A stretch of 64,000 nucleotides of DNA from Pyropia haitanensis (Eukaryota; Rhodophyta; Bangiophyceae; Bangiales; Bangiaceae), in contig SDUX01000002.1 in the NCBI GenBank assembly GCA_008729055.1, positions 624,496 to 688,495 of the forward strand. Direction: 5' to 3'. Of this stretch, positions 29,359 through 39,770 are shown piece after piece. How positions within the stretch are numbered: position 1 is the stretch's first letter; the number at the start of each line of letters is the position of its first letter. The position numbers were made by a program, and so were the translations under genes. Below the pieces are notes generated by a model. The model searched no databases. It was not told the DNA's origin and was given only the letters and a program-made list of their open reading frames with translations.

Positions 29359-32313
29359 ATGGCGCCCCGCGCGGCGGTGGCTCCCCTCGCGGCGGTGGCC
29401 GCGTTTGCCACGCCCCTGCCGCGCGGCGCGCCCCCTCCCCCCGCCCGCGCCGTCGCGGCGGCCACGTCGGCGTTTACCCCGCCCGCCGTGGCGGTGGTGG
29501 CGCGTGGCGGCCGCCGCCACGATGGGGCGCTGGCAGCGGCCGCGGCGGCCGCGGCGGCGGCGGCCGCCGCCGGCCCGCCGCCGCTGCGCATGACGGCGGG
29601 CACGCCGCCGCCAGTGCCGCTGGGCGAGACCGCCGGCTGTGCCGTCCTTGGCGCCGACGCCAACGGCTCGTCGTGGCGGGTGCACAAGTTTGGGGGCTCC
29701 TCCCTCGCCGACGCGGCCGCCTTCCGCAACGTTGCCGCCATCCTCCGCGCCGAGGCCAAGGCCGCCGCGTCGCACAAGCTGTTTGTCGTTGTGTCGGCGG
29801 TCGGCGGCGTCACCGACGCGCTCGACGCGCTCGTCGTTGCCGCGCGTGACCGCAGCAGCGGCTCGCACTACCTAGAGGGCCTCGACGCGCTGCGGGAGCA
29901 GCACGAGCGCCTCGCGGGGGAGCTCCTCCAGCCGGGCGCCCGCGCGTCGTTTCTGGCGAGCCTCTCGTCGGGCCTCCGGGACATCCGTGACCTGCTGCGG
30001 GCGGCGTGGATTGCGCGGTCCGCGTCGGCGCGCATCAGCGAGCTCGTCGTTGGCCACGGCGAGCTGTGGTCCGCGCAGCTGCTGTGGGGGGTGCTCCGGC
30101 AGGGCGGCGACGACAGCGTCGCCGCCGCCGTTGGCGCCGCCGTCACGGGCGGCAAGAGCGCGCCGTGCTCGTGGCTCGACGCGCGGGACGTGCTCGTCGC
30201 GTCCCCGTCGCTCGGCCGCTCCGTCCGCCGCGTCGTCGACTGGGACGTGTCGCGCGCCAAGCTGTCCGAGTGGACCCGCTCCAACCCGACGGTGCTCGTC
30301 GTCGCGACGGGCTTCATCTGTGCCGACCCGGACGGGGTGCCGACGACGCTCGGGCGGGACGGGTCCGACTACTCGGCGAGCTCTTTTGCGCGGCTGCTGT
30401 GCGCGTCCGAGGTGACCATCTGGACCGACGTGGCGGGCGTCTACTCGGCCGACCCGCGCGTCGTCCGTGACGCGGTCGTGATTCCGCGGCTGACGTACAA
30501 GGAGGCGGCGGAGCTGGCCTACTTTGGCGCCCGCGTCCTCCACCCAGACACGATGACGCCGGCGATTGACATGGGCATCCCGCTGCGCATCCGGTCGACG
30601 CTCGACCCGGCCGCCGTCGGCACGTACGTTGCGGGTGTGACAGAGGTGGCGGGGGAGGCGGCCGCCGCGGACGACGCGGCGGCGCCGCCCGCGTCGGTCA
30701 ATGCGCTCGCGCGCTCCCGCGAGATGAGCGGCGTCAAGGGCTTCTCGACCGTCTCGGACGTGTCGCTGATCAACCTCGAGGGCACCGGCATGATTGGCGT
30801 GCCGGGCATCGCGTCGACGCTGTTTAGCTCCCTCTCCGCGGCGGGCATCTCGGTCATCCTCATAGCGCAGGCGTCGTCAGAGTTTTCGCTGTGCGTCGCG
30901 GTGCCCGGCGTCGACGGCGGGACGGCGCTCGCGGCGGTGCGCAAGGCGTTTCGTGCGGAGCTGGCGGAGCGCCTCGTCTCGTCGGTGGAGCTGCTGTCGC
31001 ACTGCTCCATCCTGGCCATGGTCGGTGAGCGGATGCAGCACCAGCCGGGGATGAGCGCGCGGCTGTTTGCGTCGCTGTCCAAGGCGGGCGTCAACATCCG
31101 GGCCATCTCGCAGGGCTCGTCGGAGAACAATATCAGCGTCGTCGTCGCGCGGTCGGACGAGCAGCGGGCGGTGCGGGCGTGCCACTCGGCGTTTTACCTG
31201 TCGGACCAGACGCTGTCGGTGGGGGTGATCGGCACGGGCCTGGTCGGCGGCACCCTCCTCGAGCAGATCCAGTCGCAGGCCGCGGCGCTGCGGGCGGACT
31301 TTGGCGTCGACATCCGCGTGCGGGGGCTCGCGACGAGCAGCAAGATGCTGCTCGCGCCCGACGCGCTGGACCTGGACCACTGGGCGGACGAGCTGGCGAC
31401 CGACGGCGCGACGGAGCCGCTGGACCTGGACGCCTTTTCCGACCACATCCTCGACGCGACGCTCCCGCACGCGGTCATCTTTGACTGCACCGCGTCCGAG
31501 GCGCTGTCGCCCTACTACCCGCGGTGGCTCGCGGCGGGCATCCACATCATTACGCCCAACAAGAAGGCCAACTCGGACACGACCGCGCTGTACACGGCCA
31601 TCCGGGACGCGCAGCAGCGGCTCAACACGCACTTCTTTTACGAGGCCAACGTTGGCGCGGGGCTGCCCATCATCTCGACCATCCGGGACCTGCTGCGCAC
31701 GGGCGACACGTTTACGCGCATCGAGGGGGTCTTTTCGGGCACGCTCAGCTACATCTTTAACGAGTTTACCCCCGACACGACCTTCTCGTCGATCGTCAGC
31801 AAGGCCGCCGCCGAGGGCTTTACCGAGCCCGACCCGCGGGACGACCTCGCCGGCACCGACGTGGCGCGCAAGGTGGTGATCCTCGCGCGGGAGATTGGCA
31901 TCACCGTCGAGCTGGCGGACGTGGCCGTCGAGTCGCTGGTGCCCGCCGAGCTGGCCGACACGACCGCCGTGTCGGTCGACGAGTTTACCCGCCGCCTCCC
32001 CGACTTTGACGCCGCCCTCACCGAGATGGCCGCCGAGGCCGCCACCGCGGGCGAGCTCCTCCGCTACGTTGGCGTCATTGACGTGCCGGCGCGGCGGTGC
32101 ACCGTCGAGCTCCGCCGCTACCGCGCGGACCACCCGTTTGGGCGGCTGCAGGGCAGCGACAACATCGTGTCGTTCCGCACGCGCCGCTACGACGCGCAGC
32201 CGCTGGTCATCCAGGGGCCGGGCGCGGGCGCGGCGGTGACCGCGGCGGGCGTGTTTGCCGACCTGCTGCGGCTGGCCGCCCACCTCGGCGCCCCGTCGAC
32301 GGCAGAGATGTGA
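29359..32313 (+). CDS. AKHSDH: Bifunctional aspartate kinase-homoserine dehydrogenase
   Basis: 984 residues, intronless. Residues 1-100 are Ala/Pro/Arg-rich, fitting a plastid transit peptide. The aspartokinase domain starts with VHKFGGSSLAD (Lys110, 111-115) and covers about 107-400. Two ACT-type regulatory repeats follow (about 420-610), with IAQASSE (Gln504) and AISQGSSE (Gln585); the corresponding glutamines bind threonine in the Arabidopsis enzyme, so feedback inhibition by Thr is expected. The homoserine dehydrogenase domain begins LSVGVIGTGLVGG (GxGxxG at 625-630), has TPNKKAN (Lys735) and the family signature AAEGFTEPDPRDDLAGTDVARK at 817-838 (shown here in two parts: AAEGFTEPDPRDD and LAGTDVARK). 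It catalyses the first and third steps from aspartate to threonine and methionine, in the plastid. The ATG at 29359 is the only reasonable start before the kinase motif. Confidence 0.96.
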   Translation: MAPRAAVAPLAAVAAFATPLPRGAPPPPARAVAAATSAFTPPAVAVVARGGRRHDGALAAAAAAAAAAAAAGPPPLRMTAGTPPPVPLGETAGCAVLGADANGSSWRVHKFGGSSLADAAAFRNVAAILRAEAKAAASHKLFVVVSAVGGVTDALDALVVAARDRSSGSHYLEGLDALREQHERLAGELLQPGARASFLASLSSGLRDIRDLLRAAWIARSASARISELVVGHGELWSAQLLWGVLRQGGDDSVAAAVGAAVTGGKSAPCSWLDARDVLVASPSLGRSVRRVVDWDVSRAKLSEWTRSNPTVLVVATGFICADPDGVPTTLGRDGSDYSASSFARLLCASEVTIWTDVAGVYSADPRVVRDAVVIPRLTYKEAAELAYFGARVLHPDTMTPAIDMGIPLRIRSTLDPAAVGTYVAGVTEVAGEAAAADDAAAPPASVNALARSREMSGVKGFSTVSDVSLINLEGTGMIGVPGIASTLFSSLSAAGISVILIAQASSEFSLCVAVPGVDGGTALAAVRKAFRAELAERLVSSVELLSHCSILAMVGERMQHQPGMSARLFASLSKAGVNIRAISQGSSENNISVVVARSDEQRAVRACHSAFYLSDQTLSVGVIGTGLVGGTLLEQIQSQAAALRADFGVDIRVRGLATSSKMLLAPDALDLDHWADELATDGATEPLDLDAFSDHILDATLPHAVIFDCTASEALSPYYPRWLAAGIHIITPNKKANSDTTALYTAIRDAQQRLNTHFFYEANVGAGLPIISTIRDLLRTGDTFTRIEGVFSGTLSYIFNEFTPDTTFSSIVSKAAAEGFTEPDPRDDLAGTDVARKVVILAREIGITVELADVAVESLVPAELADTTAVSVDEFTRRLPDFDAALTEMAAEAATAGELLRYVGVIDVPARRCTVELRRYRADHPFGRLQGSDNIVSFRTRRYDAQPLVIQGPGAGAAVTAAGVFADLLRLAAHLGAPSTAEM

Positions 32314-33888
32314 GCTGGGGGAGGGGGGGTGTGTGGGCGGGTGGGCGGCGTGTGTACGTGCGTGCGTGCATGTTAGGGGTTTGGGCTTTGTGCCAGAGTT
32401 TGGCTGCGCTGTGGGGGGGTCGAGTCGTCGCGGGTGTCCTGGCCCGTGGCCCCACATCTTTTCTTCGTTATTCTACTCTGCGTCTGGCATCCAGCATGTG
32501 GCCTCGGCACTTGTGGTGGCCTCTGTACATGTCCAGGGGGGATGGGCGCCGGTCACCCAATTCGCCAGCCCAGTGCAGCCGCCCTCTGTTGTGCTGCCTC
32601 TCTGTTGCTCGCGCCACGCCGACGCGTCGCGTGCGGGGGCGCGCAGCGGGGTGCACCCCACGGGGACGCCGGGGAGACGTTCACTACAAGCTGCACCTGC
32701 TCGGTCAACCCAGCAGACGGCGCCCACCATTGCTGCCGCCGACCACTACCGCCTGACAGAGTCGTCCGCGGCGACATGGCGGGTGGCTGTGGCATGCCCG
32801 CTGTCGTGGTGGCGCCCGCCAGGCATGCCCGCCGTCGCGGAGCTGGGCGACCTTGGTTGTCGCCCTGTCGCGCCTTTACGACCAAGACTGGAGCGGCCGC
32901 GACCGCCATCCTCTGCTCCCCGCAAGGGGCACACCAAAGCATAGGAAGAGAACACCAGGAGGTCAAGCGGAGCCCCGCCGCCCGCCGCCCTGACGACCCC
33001 ACCGGCCGCCCTCGGCTCATGCGGAGCGTCATCCTGCGCACCTCTGCAGTACGGAACACCATTGCGTGTGAACAGTTTCCGAGTCAGAAATTCCTTTCTT
33101 CGAGACGAATGTTCTTTGAAATGTATGGATCGAAACGCCAGCCGAGCAAATTCTCAGGGGATTGTCGGTACCGGCAAGCAGCCGAGGACGGCCGCTCTCT
33201 CGTCAGCCGCCGTCGACCCCCTGCCGCTCCTCCCCCCTGGCAAAGCAGCCGCGGCAGCGGCGGCGCGGCGTGACGCGGGATTTGACAACCGCCCCGCGCA
33301 GCGGCGCGCCGCCCCACCGGGACCGCCCGCGGCGGCGCGCGGGGCGTACAATTCGTGGCGGCCGCGGCCGCGCCGCGGCGGGCCGGCGGGCGGGGCGCCG
33401 CCGCGCGGCGCGGTCGTGCCGGCCGACGCGGCCGGCCGCCGCCTCGGCGGCGGCCACAGTGGCAGCGGATCTGTGACGTGCGCGCCGCGGCGCCCCGCCG
33501 CGCAGCGTGGTGGTAGCGGCCCCTGTCGGCCGCGGTGGGGGAACAAACGAAAGGGGGGGACGCCGGCGGGGGGCGGGGGGGGGGGGGGCGTGCCGTCAGC
33601 CGGCGCCGTATTCCCCCACCGGCGGCACTGGCCGCCCATCCTTCATGCTCCCTCCGTACAGGGAGCGGGGGGCGTGGTCAAGCGGCTGACCCGGTGGGAT
33701 GCGAGGGGGGGGAACCTAGCGAGGTGGCGGGAGGGCGGCCGACCCCCTGCGCCGCGTTCCGTGTCAAACCGGGCACACGCCACGGTCGCGGACAAGAGGG
33801 TGCGGCGGTGCGGCGAGCGGGACGAGAAACGCAAGGCCCGCCGCCCTTTCTCCCCCCCCTCCCCTCCCACCCCATTGTCCTTCCCATC
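32314..33888. other. Interval between AK-HSDH and GT61 genes
   Basis: Starts with G- and T-rich sequence that is probably the 3' end of AK-HSDH. A less GC-rich patch lies at 33040-33180. Frames open upstream of 33889 in phase with the GT61 gene but the added residues lack targeting character. No other gene recognised. Confidence 0.45.
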
Positions 33889-36288
33889 ATGCGTCGGCAG
33901 GCGCTGCTCCCCCCCACCCCACTGCCGGTCCCTGCAGCGGCGGCAGCCCCCTACCGCGCCGCCAGTGACGCGCCGGGCCGCTGCCATGCCTCTGCAAGCA
34001 AGTCCGCGTCTGCAGCTGCGGCGGCGGCAGCGGCGGCGCCGCGCCTGCGCGGCGCCGCGCCGGCCATTGCCACCACCTTTGTGGCGTTTGCGGTCACCGC
34101 GGTCGTCGCGGTGCTTGGCGGCGTGCCGCCGCGGGAGCTGGCGCGGCTGCGCCTCCCCCCGGCCTTTGCCACGGGTCGAGTGGCCGCTGCCGCCACAGAC
34201 GGCCGCGGCGCCGCGTCCTATCTCCCCCCCCCGTGGGGCACCCGGCCCGCCGTCGGCGATGGCGGGGACACCCGCTGCTACTTGGTCGGCCCTCGCACGG
34301 AGCCGCCCGCGGGGTCCGCCGCGGGCGGGCCCAACTTTGGTAGCCCGATGGACACGGTGCGGTGGCTGTGGGCCAACCAGTCCCGTGCCTACTGCGTCGC
34401 CGGCCCCGTGTGCCTGGGTAGCCGCGCCGACGGGTCGTCGACGGCGGCGTCGCTGACGCTCTTTTCCGCGTCGGTCAGCTGCCACTCGGTCGACGCGGCG
34501 GGGCGGCCGGTGCGGCCGGCGCGGGCGCCACGAGTTGCTGCGGCTGGCGGGGACACGGGCGGCGGCGGTGCGGCGGGGGATGGTGGCCGGCCGGGGGGGG
34601 GCACCGGCACCGACGATGGCGGCGGCAGCGGCGGCGACGGGTGGGTGGACCCGCTGGCCGACGCGGGCGCGTGTGCCGAGCTCCGAAACCGCCACGTGTG
34701 GCGCAAGTACGTGGGCAAGGACGGGCACGTGGCGGCCGTCGACGACGCGGCGGCGTGGCGCCCCGCCTTTGCCGCCGCCCGCTCGTCCCCCTCCGAGGAC
34801 CCCCCCGCGCGCTGGCACGACGGCCTAACCGTGCTGATGCCCTACTACTCGCACTCGGAAAAGAACCTGTGCCACTGGCTGCGTGGCTGGGTGATGGTCG
34901 TCCACGCGCTGCACCACCTCGCGCAGTACGTGCCGGCCGAGAGCGCCGCCGCCGCGGCGGTGGCCGCCGCGGTACGGGCCGCCGCGGTGGCGGCCGGGGG
35001 GGTCACTGCACCAGAGCCGCCCGCCGCCGCCCCGGCAGCCGACCCCAACGACGGCAACGCCGTCGACGGCCGCCCCTTCCCCGCCGCCGCCATCTACTTT
35101 CTCGGCCACGCCGTCTTTGACAGCGGCTGGAACCGGGGCGTCCTGCGGGCGTCCCTGGCAGCGGTCGCCGCCGCCGGCGGACCCCGCACCGTCACCGTCG
35201 CCAACGCGCACCCCGGCCGGGAGGGCGGCACCGATTGCTTCCGCCGCGCCGTCCTGCCAGGCGACGACGGCGCCATGACCGACGCGCACACGTTTGTGTC
35301 CGACGCGCCCGTCTACGCCGCGGCCGTCGCGGCCGCCGACGCGCACGTGCCGGCGGTACCACGGGAGGCGCTCGCGCTGCGCGAGGCGGTCTACGCCGCC
35401 GCGGGCGTCGCGCCGCAGGTGCACCCGGCCGACACGGTGCGGGTGCACCCGCCGGCCGTGGCGGCGGGGCCCACCGCCGCCGCCGCGGCGGGGCTGCCCG
35501 CCTGGCCCGCCGCGTGGGACCCGGCCGTCAGCGGCGCACCGCCGCGGCCGCACGCCCCCGCGTGGCCATCATCGCGGGGCGCGCGGCCGCACCCGTGGGC
35601 GACCGTCAGCGACCTCTTTTCGTCCGCGGCGAGCGCGTCGTCGCGCCGACCAGCCGCCCTCTCGCGCGGCGCCCCCGCTGCAGACGACACCCTCCGGCTG
35701 GCGCTCCCCCCCCGGTCCATCTTGGTCCTCGCCCGGCCGGCAGGCTCCAAGCGCCGCCTCGACGACGAGTCCGCCGCCGCGTTCAGCACCATCCTCCGCG
35801 ACCTTGCACGGCAGCGCGGCCTCACCCTCCTAAGCGTTGCGCTCGACAGGCACGCCTCCCTCGACGACCAGGTCGGCGCCGCCCGCCGCGCGGGCCTCGT
35901 CGTCGGCCTCCACGGCGCCAACCTGGTCAACGCCGCGTTTGTCCCCGCCGGCGGGGCGCTGGTCGAACTCATCCCCCACAGCTACCGCTGGCCCAGCTGG
36001 TACGAGGCGGGCGGCAACGCGGGCCTCCGCTACGCGGCGGTGGGCACCTCGCCGGCGGGGGCGGCGCTAGCGTGCGTCGCCGCGGGGCGGGCATGCATTG
36101 ACAATGACGTGCGGGACCGGGAGCTGGCGCTCGACGCGGCCGCGAGGCGGATGCTGTGGGCGCGGCTGGGCCGGGCCGTCGACTACCTCGACGCGCTGTG
36201 GGCGGCGTGCCCAGACGGCTGGATGACGGTGCGGGGGGAGGGGGCCGTGTACCGGCTGCCAGACCTGGCCGGCGTGGGCGACGGCTGA
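33889..36288 (+). CDS. GT61-family glycosyltransferase (type II membrane protein)
   Basis: 799 residues, intronless. A basic/Ala-rich N-terminus is followed by one hydrophobic anchor (about 58-79), typical of a Golgi type II enzyme. The C-terminal half carries the GT61 (DUF563) signature: DQVGAARRAGLVVGLHGAN with His675-Gly-Ala-Asn, then AAFVPAGGALVELIPH. An earlier conserved part is LTVLMPYYSHSEKNLCHWLRG, seen here as PYYSHSEKN and CHWLRG. GT61 enzymes include plant xylan arabinosyl/xylosyltransferases, beta-1,2-xylosyltransferase and animal EOGT. The substrate here is unknown; roles in wall or mucilage polysaccharide or N-glycan decoration are inference. Low-complexity Gly/Asp and Ala inserts (about 215-250, 365-400) make it longer than the usual 450-550 residues. 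Confidence 0.85.
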   Translation: MRRQALLPPTPLPVPAAAAAPYRAASDAPGRCHASASKSASAAAAAAAAAPRLRGAAPAIATTFVAFAVTAVVAVLGGVPPRELARLRLPPAFATGRVAAAATDGRGAASYLPPPWGTRPAVGDGGDTRCYLVGPRTEPPAGSAAGGPNFGSPMDTVRWLWANQSRAYCVAGPVCLGSRADGSSTAASLTLFSASVSCHSVDAAGRPVRPARAPRVAAAGGDTGGGGAAGDGGRPGGGTGTDDGGGSGGDGWVDPLADAGACAELRNRHVWRKYVGKDGHVAAVDDAAAWRPAFAAARSSPSEDPPARWHDGLTVLMPYYSHSEKNLCHWLRGWVMVVHALHHLAQYVPAESAAAAAVAAAVRAAAVAAGGVTAPEPPAAAPAADPNDGNAVDGRPFPAAAIYFLGHAVFDSGWNRGVLRASLAAVAAAGGPRTVTVANAHPGREGGTDCFRRAVLPGDDGAMTDAHTFVSDAPVYAAAVAAADAHVPAVPREALALREAVYAAAGVAPQVHPADTVRVHPPAVAAGPTAAAAAGLPAWPAAWDPAVSGAPPRPHAPAWPSSRGARPHPWATVSDLFSSAASASSRRPAALSRGAPAADDTLRLALPPRSILVLARPAGSKRRLDDESAAAFSTILRDLARQRGLTLLSVALDRHASLDDQVGAARRAGLVVGLHGANLVNAAFVPAGGALVELIPHSYRWPSWYEAGGNAGLRYAAVGTSPAGAALACVAAGRACIDNDVRDRELALDAAARRMLWARLGRAVDYLDALWAACPDGWMTVRGEGAVYRLPDLAGVGDG

Positions 36289-37291
36289 GGCGGGGAGCAG
36301 CCAGCGCGCGGAGCTGCGCGTCTATCGGATCATTGAATTCAATGCCAATTCAATATTGACTTAGTTTGATTGAAAGGCAAGGTGCCAACCCTGGGCACGG
36401 CTCCCACCCACCGTCGCCGCCGGCCTCTCGATACTGACAGCGGCAGACTGTATGCTCTGGGGCGCGATCCCAGTCATGACCAAATCGCCGGTGGCGATCC
36501 GCTCCCCCCTCCAGTCCATTTAAAGACCGGATACAAAGGTGCCAGCGCGGTCGAGCTCCCACCTCGCTGTCACGAGGGTGGGGGGGGCCGACCGCGGCCG
36601 CCCCGCACGGCGGCGGCCACGGCGGGCTGCAAATTTTGAAAGCGCCGCGGCGGGCGGCGGGGGGGGGCGCCCATGGCCTTGCAGACACACGCCCACGCCC
36701 GCCCCACACCCGCCGCCGGCCCGCCGGATATTTTGTAGGCGCTCCCCCCCCCCTCCCCACGGCGCGCCGCCGCGTGTGGGGCGCGCAAGCGAGCGCCGCG
36801 CACGGACCCGCCGCTGCGCGTGGCCGCGCCGCGGTGGTGGTGGTGGCCGCGTGCGTCGCGGGTGGTGGGCGGTGGGGGACGCGTGCGCTGCCGGCGGTGG
36901 CGGCGGGGACGGAGAGTCGGGGCTGGCTGCCGCGGCGTGTTGCCGCTCCTGTCCCCGCCTGCGCCTCCATCTCTGCCAGTCTGCGGCCGTGGCGTTGCTG
37001 GTAGACGCTCCTACTCCCCCGTTGGTTGTGCTCTGCTAGTCAACCTCCCTCGCTGCGGGCGGTGGTGGTCACCTGGTGCGCCGAGCGTTGCTGGTTGTGC
37101 CCGGCGTGGGGCGTGACGGGACGCCGCTCTTTTCTTCTCTTGGTCCACCGGCACTTTGCCGTCTGCTGCTTTTTGTCCTCTCGTCCCTTGCCTCTGTCGC
37201 TTCCTTCGCTTCCGCCCCACCGCCCCCCTTCCCTACCCCCCCCGCCCCTTCCCCCCCCCCTCCCCCGTTTTTCTCCCAGACGCCCGCCACC
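36289..37291. other. Interval before the importin alpha gene
   Basis: Begins with an AT-rich patch holding the perfect palindrome ATTGAATTCAAT (36332-36343), probably near the GT61 3' end. From about 37140 the sequence is C/T-rich, consistent with a 5' untranslated region. No gene recognised. Confidence 0.5.
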
Positions 37292-39597
37292 ATGTCGTCC
37301 CGCCTGAGCAAGCAGGAGGTGCGGCGGGCGGGCTTTAAGAAGGCCATTGACGGCGACGAGGCGCGGCGGAAGCGGGAGGACCACCAGGTGGAGATCCGCA
37401 AGGCCAAGCGCGAGGAGAACCTGATGAAGAAGCGCCGCGAGACGGCCGCCGCGGGTGGGGCGGGCGCCGCCGCTGCGGCGGCGGCGGCGGGCGCCGCCGC
37501 TGCCGCCGCCGCGGCTGGGGCGGCGGGGACAGCGGGGGGGGCGACCACCGCCGCTGCCGACGCGGCCGCCGCCGCCGCCGCGGCGGCCGCGGGCTTGGAT
37601 GGGGGGCACGCCGCGGAGGCGGCGTCGGGGCTGGAGCGGCTCCCGGAGATGGTGCGGGGGGTGATGGGCGCCAACGGGGCGGAACAGACGCAGGCCACGC
37701 TCGACTTTCGCAAGCTGCTGTCGATGGGTACGTTGTGGTGGAGGTGGCAGGGGGGGGGGGGGGGGGGGGCGAGTGGGGGGGCTTGTGCGAGAGATGGCGA
37801 GGGAGCGGGAGAGCAACAGAGGCTCCCCGGGTGGGTTGCTTGGCAAGTGGCCCGCGCGGTGCTGGTGCCGGCTTGTGTTGGCGGCTGCCACCGGGCGTGC
37901 TGTTCTGCGCGCGCGTGCCCTGGTTGGTCCCTGCGAGCTGCCACGCTTGTGGTCGGTCAGGCTGTGGTGCAGTGCCTCTGGCGATAGTGGCTCGCGCTGC
38001 CGTACATTTGTGCGCGAGGGTGTGTTCTTGCTCGTTGCTGACTCCTCCGCTGATTGTTGCGCCTCCTCTGTTGTCCTGGGTGTGCTTGACGGTTGCATGC
38101 TTGCCGCGCTACTCGTTTTTCTGACCTTGTTTCCCCCACCATCCGCTGATGCACCTACCTGCAGAACGGAACCCGCCCATTGACACGGTCATTGCGCAGG
38201 GGGTGGTCCCGCGTTTTGTCGAGTTTCTCCAGTGCGAGTCCCTGCCGCAGCTCCAGTTTGAGGCGGCCTGGGCACTGACCAACATCGCGTCGGGCACCTC
38301 GGCCCACACGGCGGTGGTAATGGACGCCGGCGCGGTGCCGATTTTCGTGCGCCTCCTCAGCTCGTCCAACGACGACGTGCGGGAGCAGGCGGTGTGGGCG
38401 CTGGGCAACATGGCGGGCGACTCGCCGCGCTGCCGCGACGCGGTGCTGGCGGCGGGGGTGCTGCCGCCGCTGCTGGCGCAGCTGACTGGCCACAGCAAGA
38501 TCACGATGCTCCGCAACGCGACGTGGACGCTGTCCAACCTGTGCCGTGGCAAGCCGCCGCCCGCCTTTGAGGCGGTCCGCCCGGCACTGGCGACGCTCGC
38601 GCACCTCGTCTACTTTGACGATGACGAGGTGCTGACCGACGCGGCGTGGGCACTCAGCTACCTGTCGGACGGGAACGACGTCAAGATCCGGGCGGTGGTC
38701 GAGTCGGGAGTGATCAAGCGCCTCGTGGAGCTCCTCCTCCACCCGTCGGTGGCTGTGCAGACGCCCGCCCTGCGTACGGTGGGCAACGTGGTGACGGGCG
38801 ATGACATCCAGACGCAGGTGGTGATCAACAGCAACGCCGGCCCGTCGCTGCTGGCGCTGCTCATGTCGCCCAAGAAGAGCATCCGCAAGGAGGCGTGCTG
38901 GACGGTCTCCAACATCACGGCGGGCAACCAGGAGCAGATTGGCGCGGTGATTGACGCGGGCCTGCTGCCGCCGCTGGTGGAGCTGCTCCTCACCGCCGAG
39001 TTTGATATCAAGAAGGAGGCCGCGTGGGCGATCAGCAACGCCACGTCGGGCGGGAGTGACGCGCAGATTGCGGCGCTGGTGGCGGCGGGCGCCATCGAGC
39101 CGCTGTGCAACCTGCTCGACGCGCAGGACGCGCGGATCATCTCGGTGGCGCTCGAGGGCCTGGAGAACATCCTCAAGGCCGGCGAGCGCCTCCGCGGCGC
39201 CGCCGCCGACGACGCGGTCGGCAACCAGTACGCGGAAGAGGTGGAAGCGACCGGCGGGCTGGACAAGATTGAGCTCCTCCAGACGCACGCCAACCAGGAC
39301 GTGTACGACAAGGCGGTGCGGGTGCTGGAGACGTACTTTGGCGCCGACGAGGAGGTGGACGTGGCGGGCCTGCAGCCCGCGACGGCCAACGGCCAGTTTT
39401 CGTTTGGCGTGCCGGCGGGCGGCGCGGGGGGGGCGCGCATCACCGCCCCCGAGGGGGGGTTCCACTTTGGCGCGCCGTCGGCGGCGGGGGGCGGGTTTGG
39501 CGGCGCCGCCGCCACGGGCGGGGGGGGGGCGCTCCCCGCCGAGCCGTTTACTTTTGGCGCCCCCTCGACGGCCGAGGCGGGCAACATGCAGCAGTAG
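37292..39597 (+). CDS. Importin alpha (karyopherin alpha)
   Basis: Two coding exons, 37292-37727 and 38165-39597, give 622 residues. The intron (437 nt, donor GTACGT, acceptor CTGCAG) is phase 1; joining restores FRKLLSMERNPPID, the conserved start of the armadillo region. The start has a strong context (CGCCACCATGT). Residues 1-52 form the importin-beta-binding domain ([30 protein letters not shown]). An Ala-rich insert (52-110) follows. The armadillo repeats show the NLS-groove Trp/Asn ladder: [47 protein letters not shown]. The tail has three FxFG motifs at 557, 578 and 607 (FSFG, FHFG, FTFG), as in nucleoporins. Function is binding of cargo nuclear-localisation signals and hand-over to importin beta. 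An acidic stretch before the tail ([10 protein letters not shown]) is usual. Confidence 0.96.
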
Positions 39598-39770
39598 TGG
39601 GTGTATGGCCCGGGGGGGGGTGGAGGGGGGGGGGGGAGTGTGTACGGCGCGTGGGTGCGCGCGGGGGTGTACAGTGGCGACGGCGCGGGGGAGCGGGCGC
39701 TCCCCGCATCACTCTTTACATTAATTGTCCGCCTCCCGGGGGGGAGGCGGGCAACATACTGCAGCAGTGG
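39574..39770 (+). repeat. Direct duplication of the importin alpha stop region
   Basis: The bases around the importin alpha stop, GAGGCGGGCAACATGCAGCA (39574-39593), reappear at 39744-39770 as GAGGCGGGCAACATACTGCA followed by GCAGTGGGT, after about 170 bases. Points to a local tandem duplication that left the extra copy in the 3' untranslated region. Confidence 0.7.

Noticed and set aside
30877..32457. Minus-strand 526-residue open frame under the AK-HSDH gene
   Set aside because: Arg/Val/Gly-rich antisense shadow of the conserved homoserine dehydrogenase domain.
37728..38164. Continuation of the importin alpha first exon as a separate 303-residue ORF
   Set aside because: The GT-AG intron restores the conserved FRKLLSMERNPPID junction, so the read-through is intronic.
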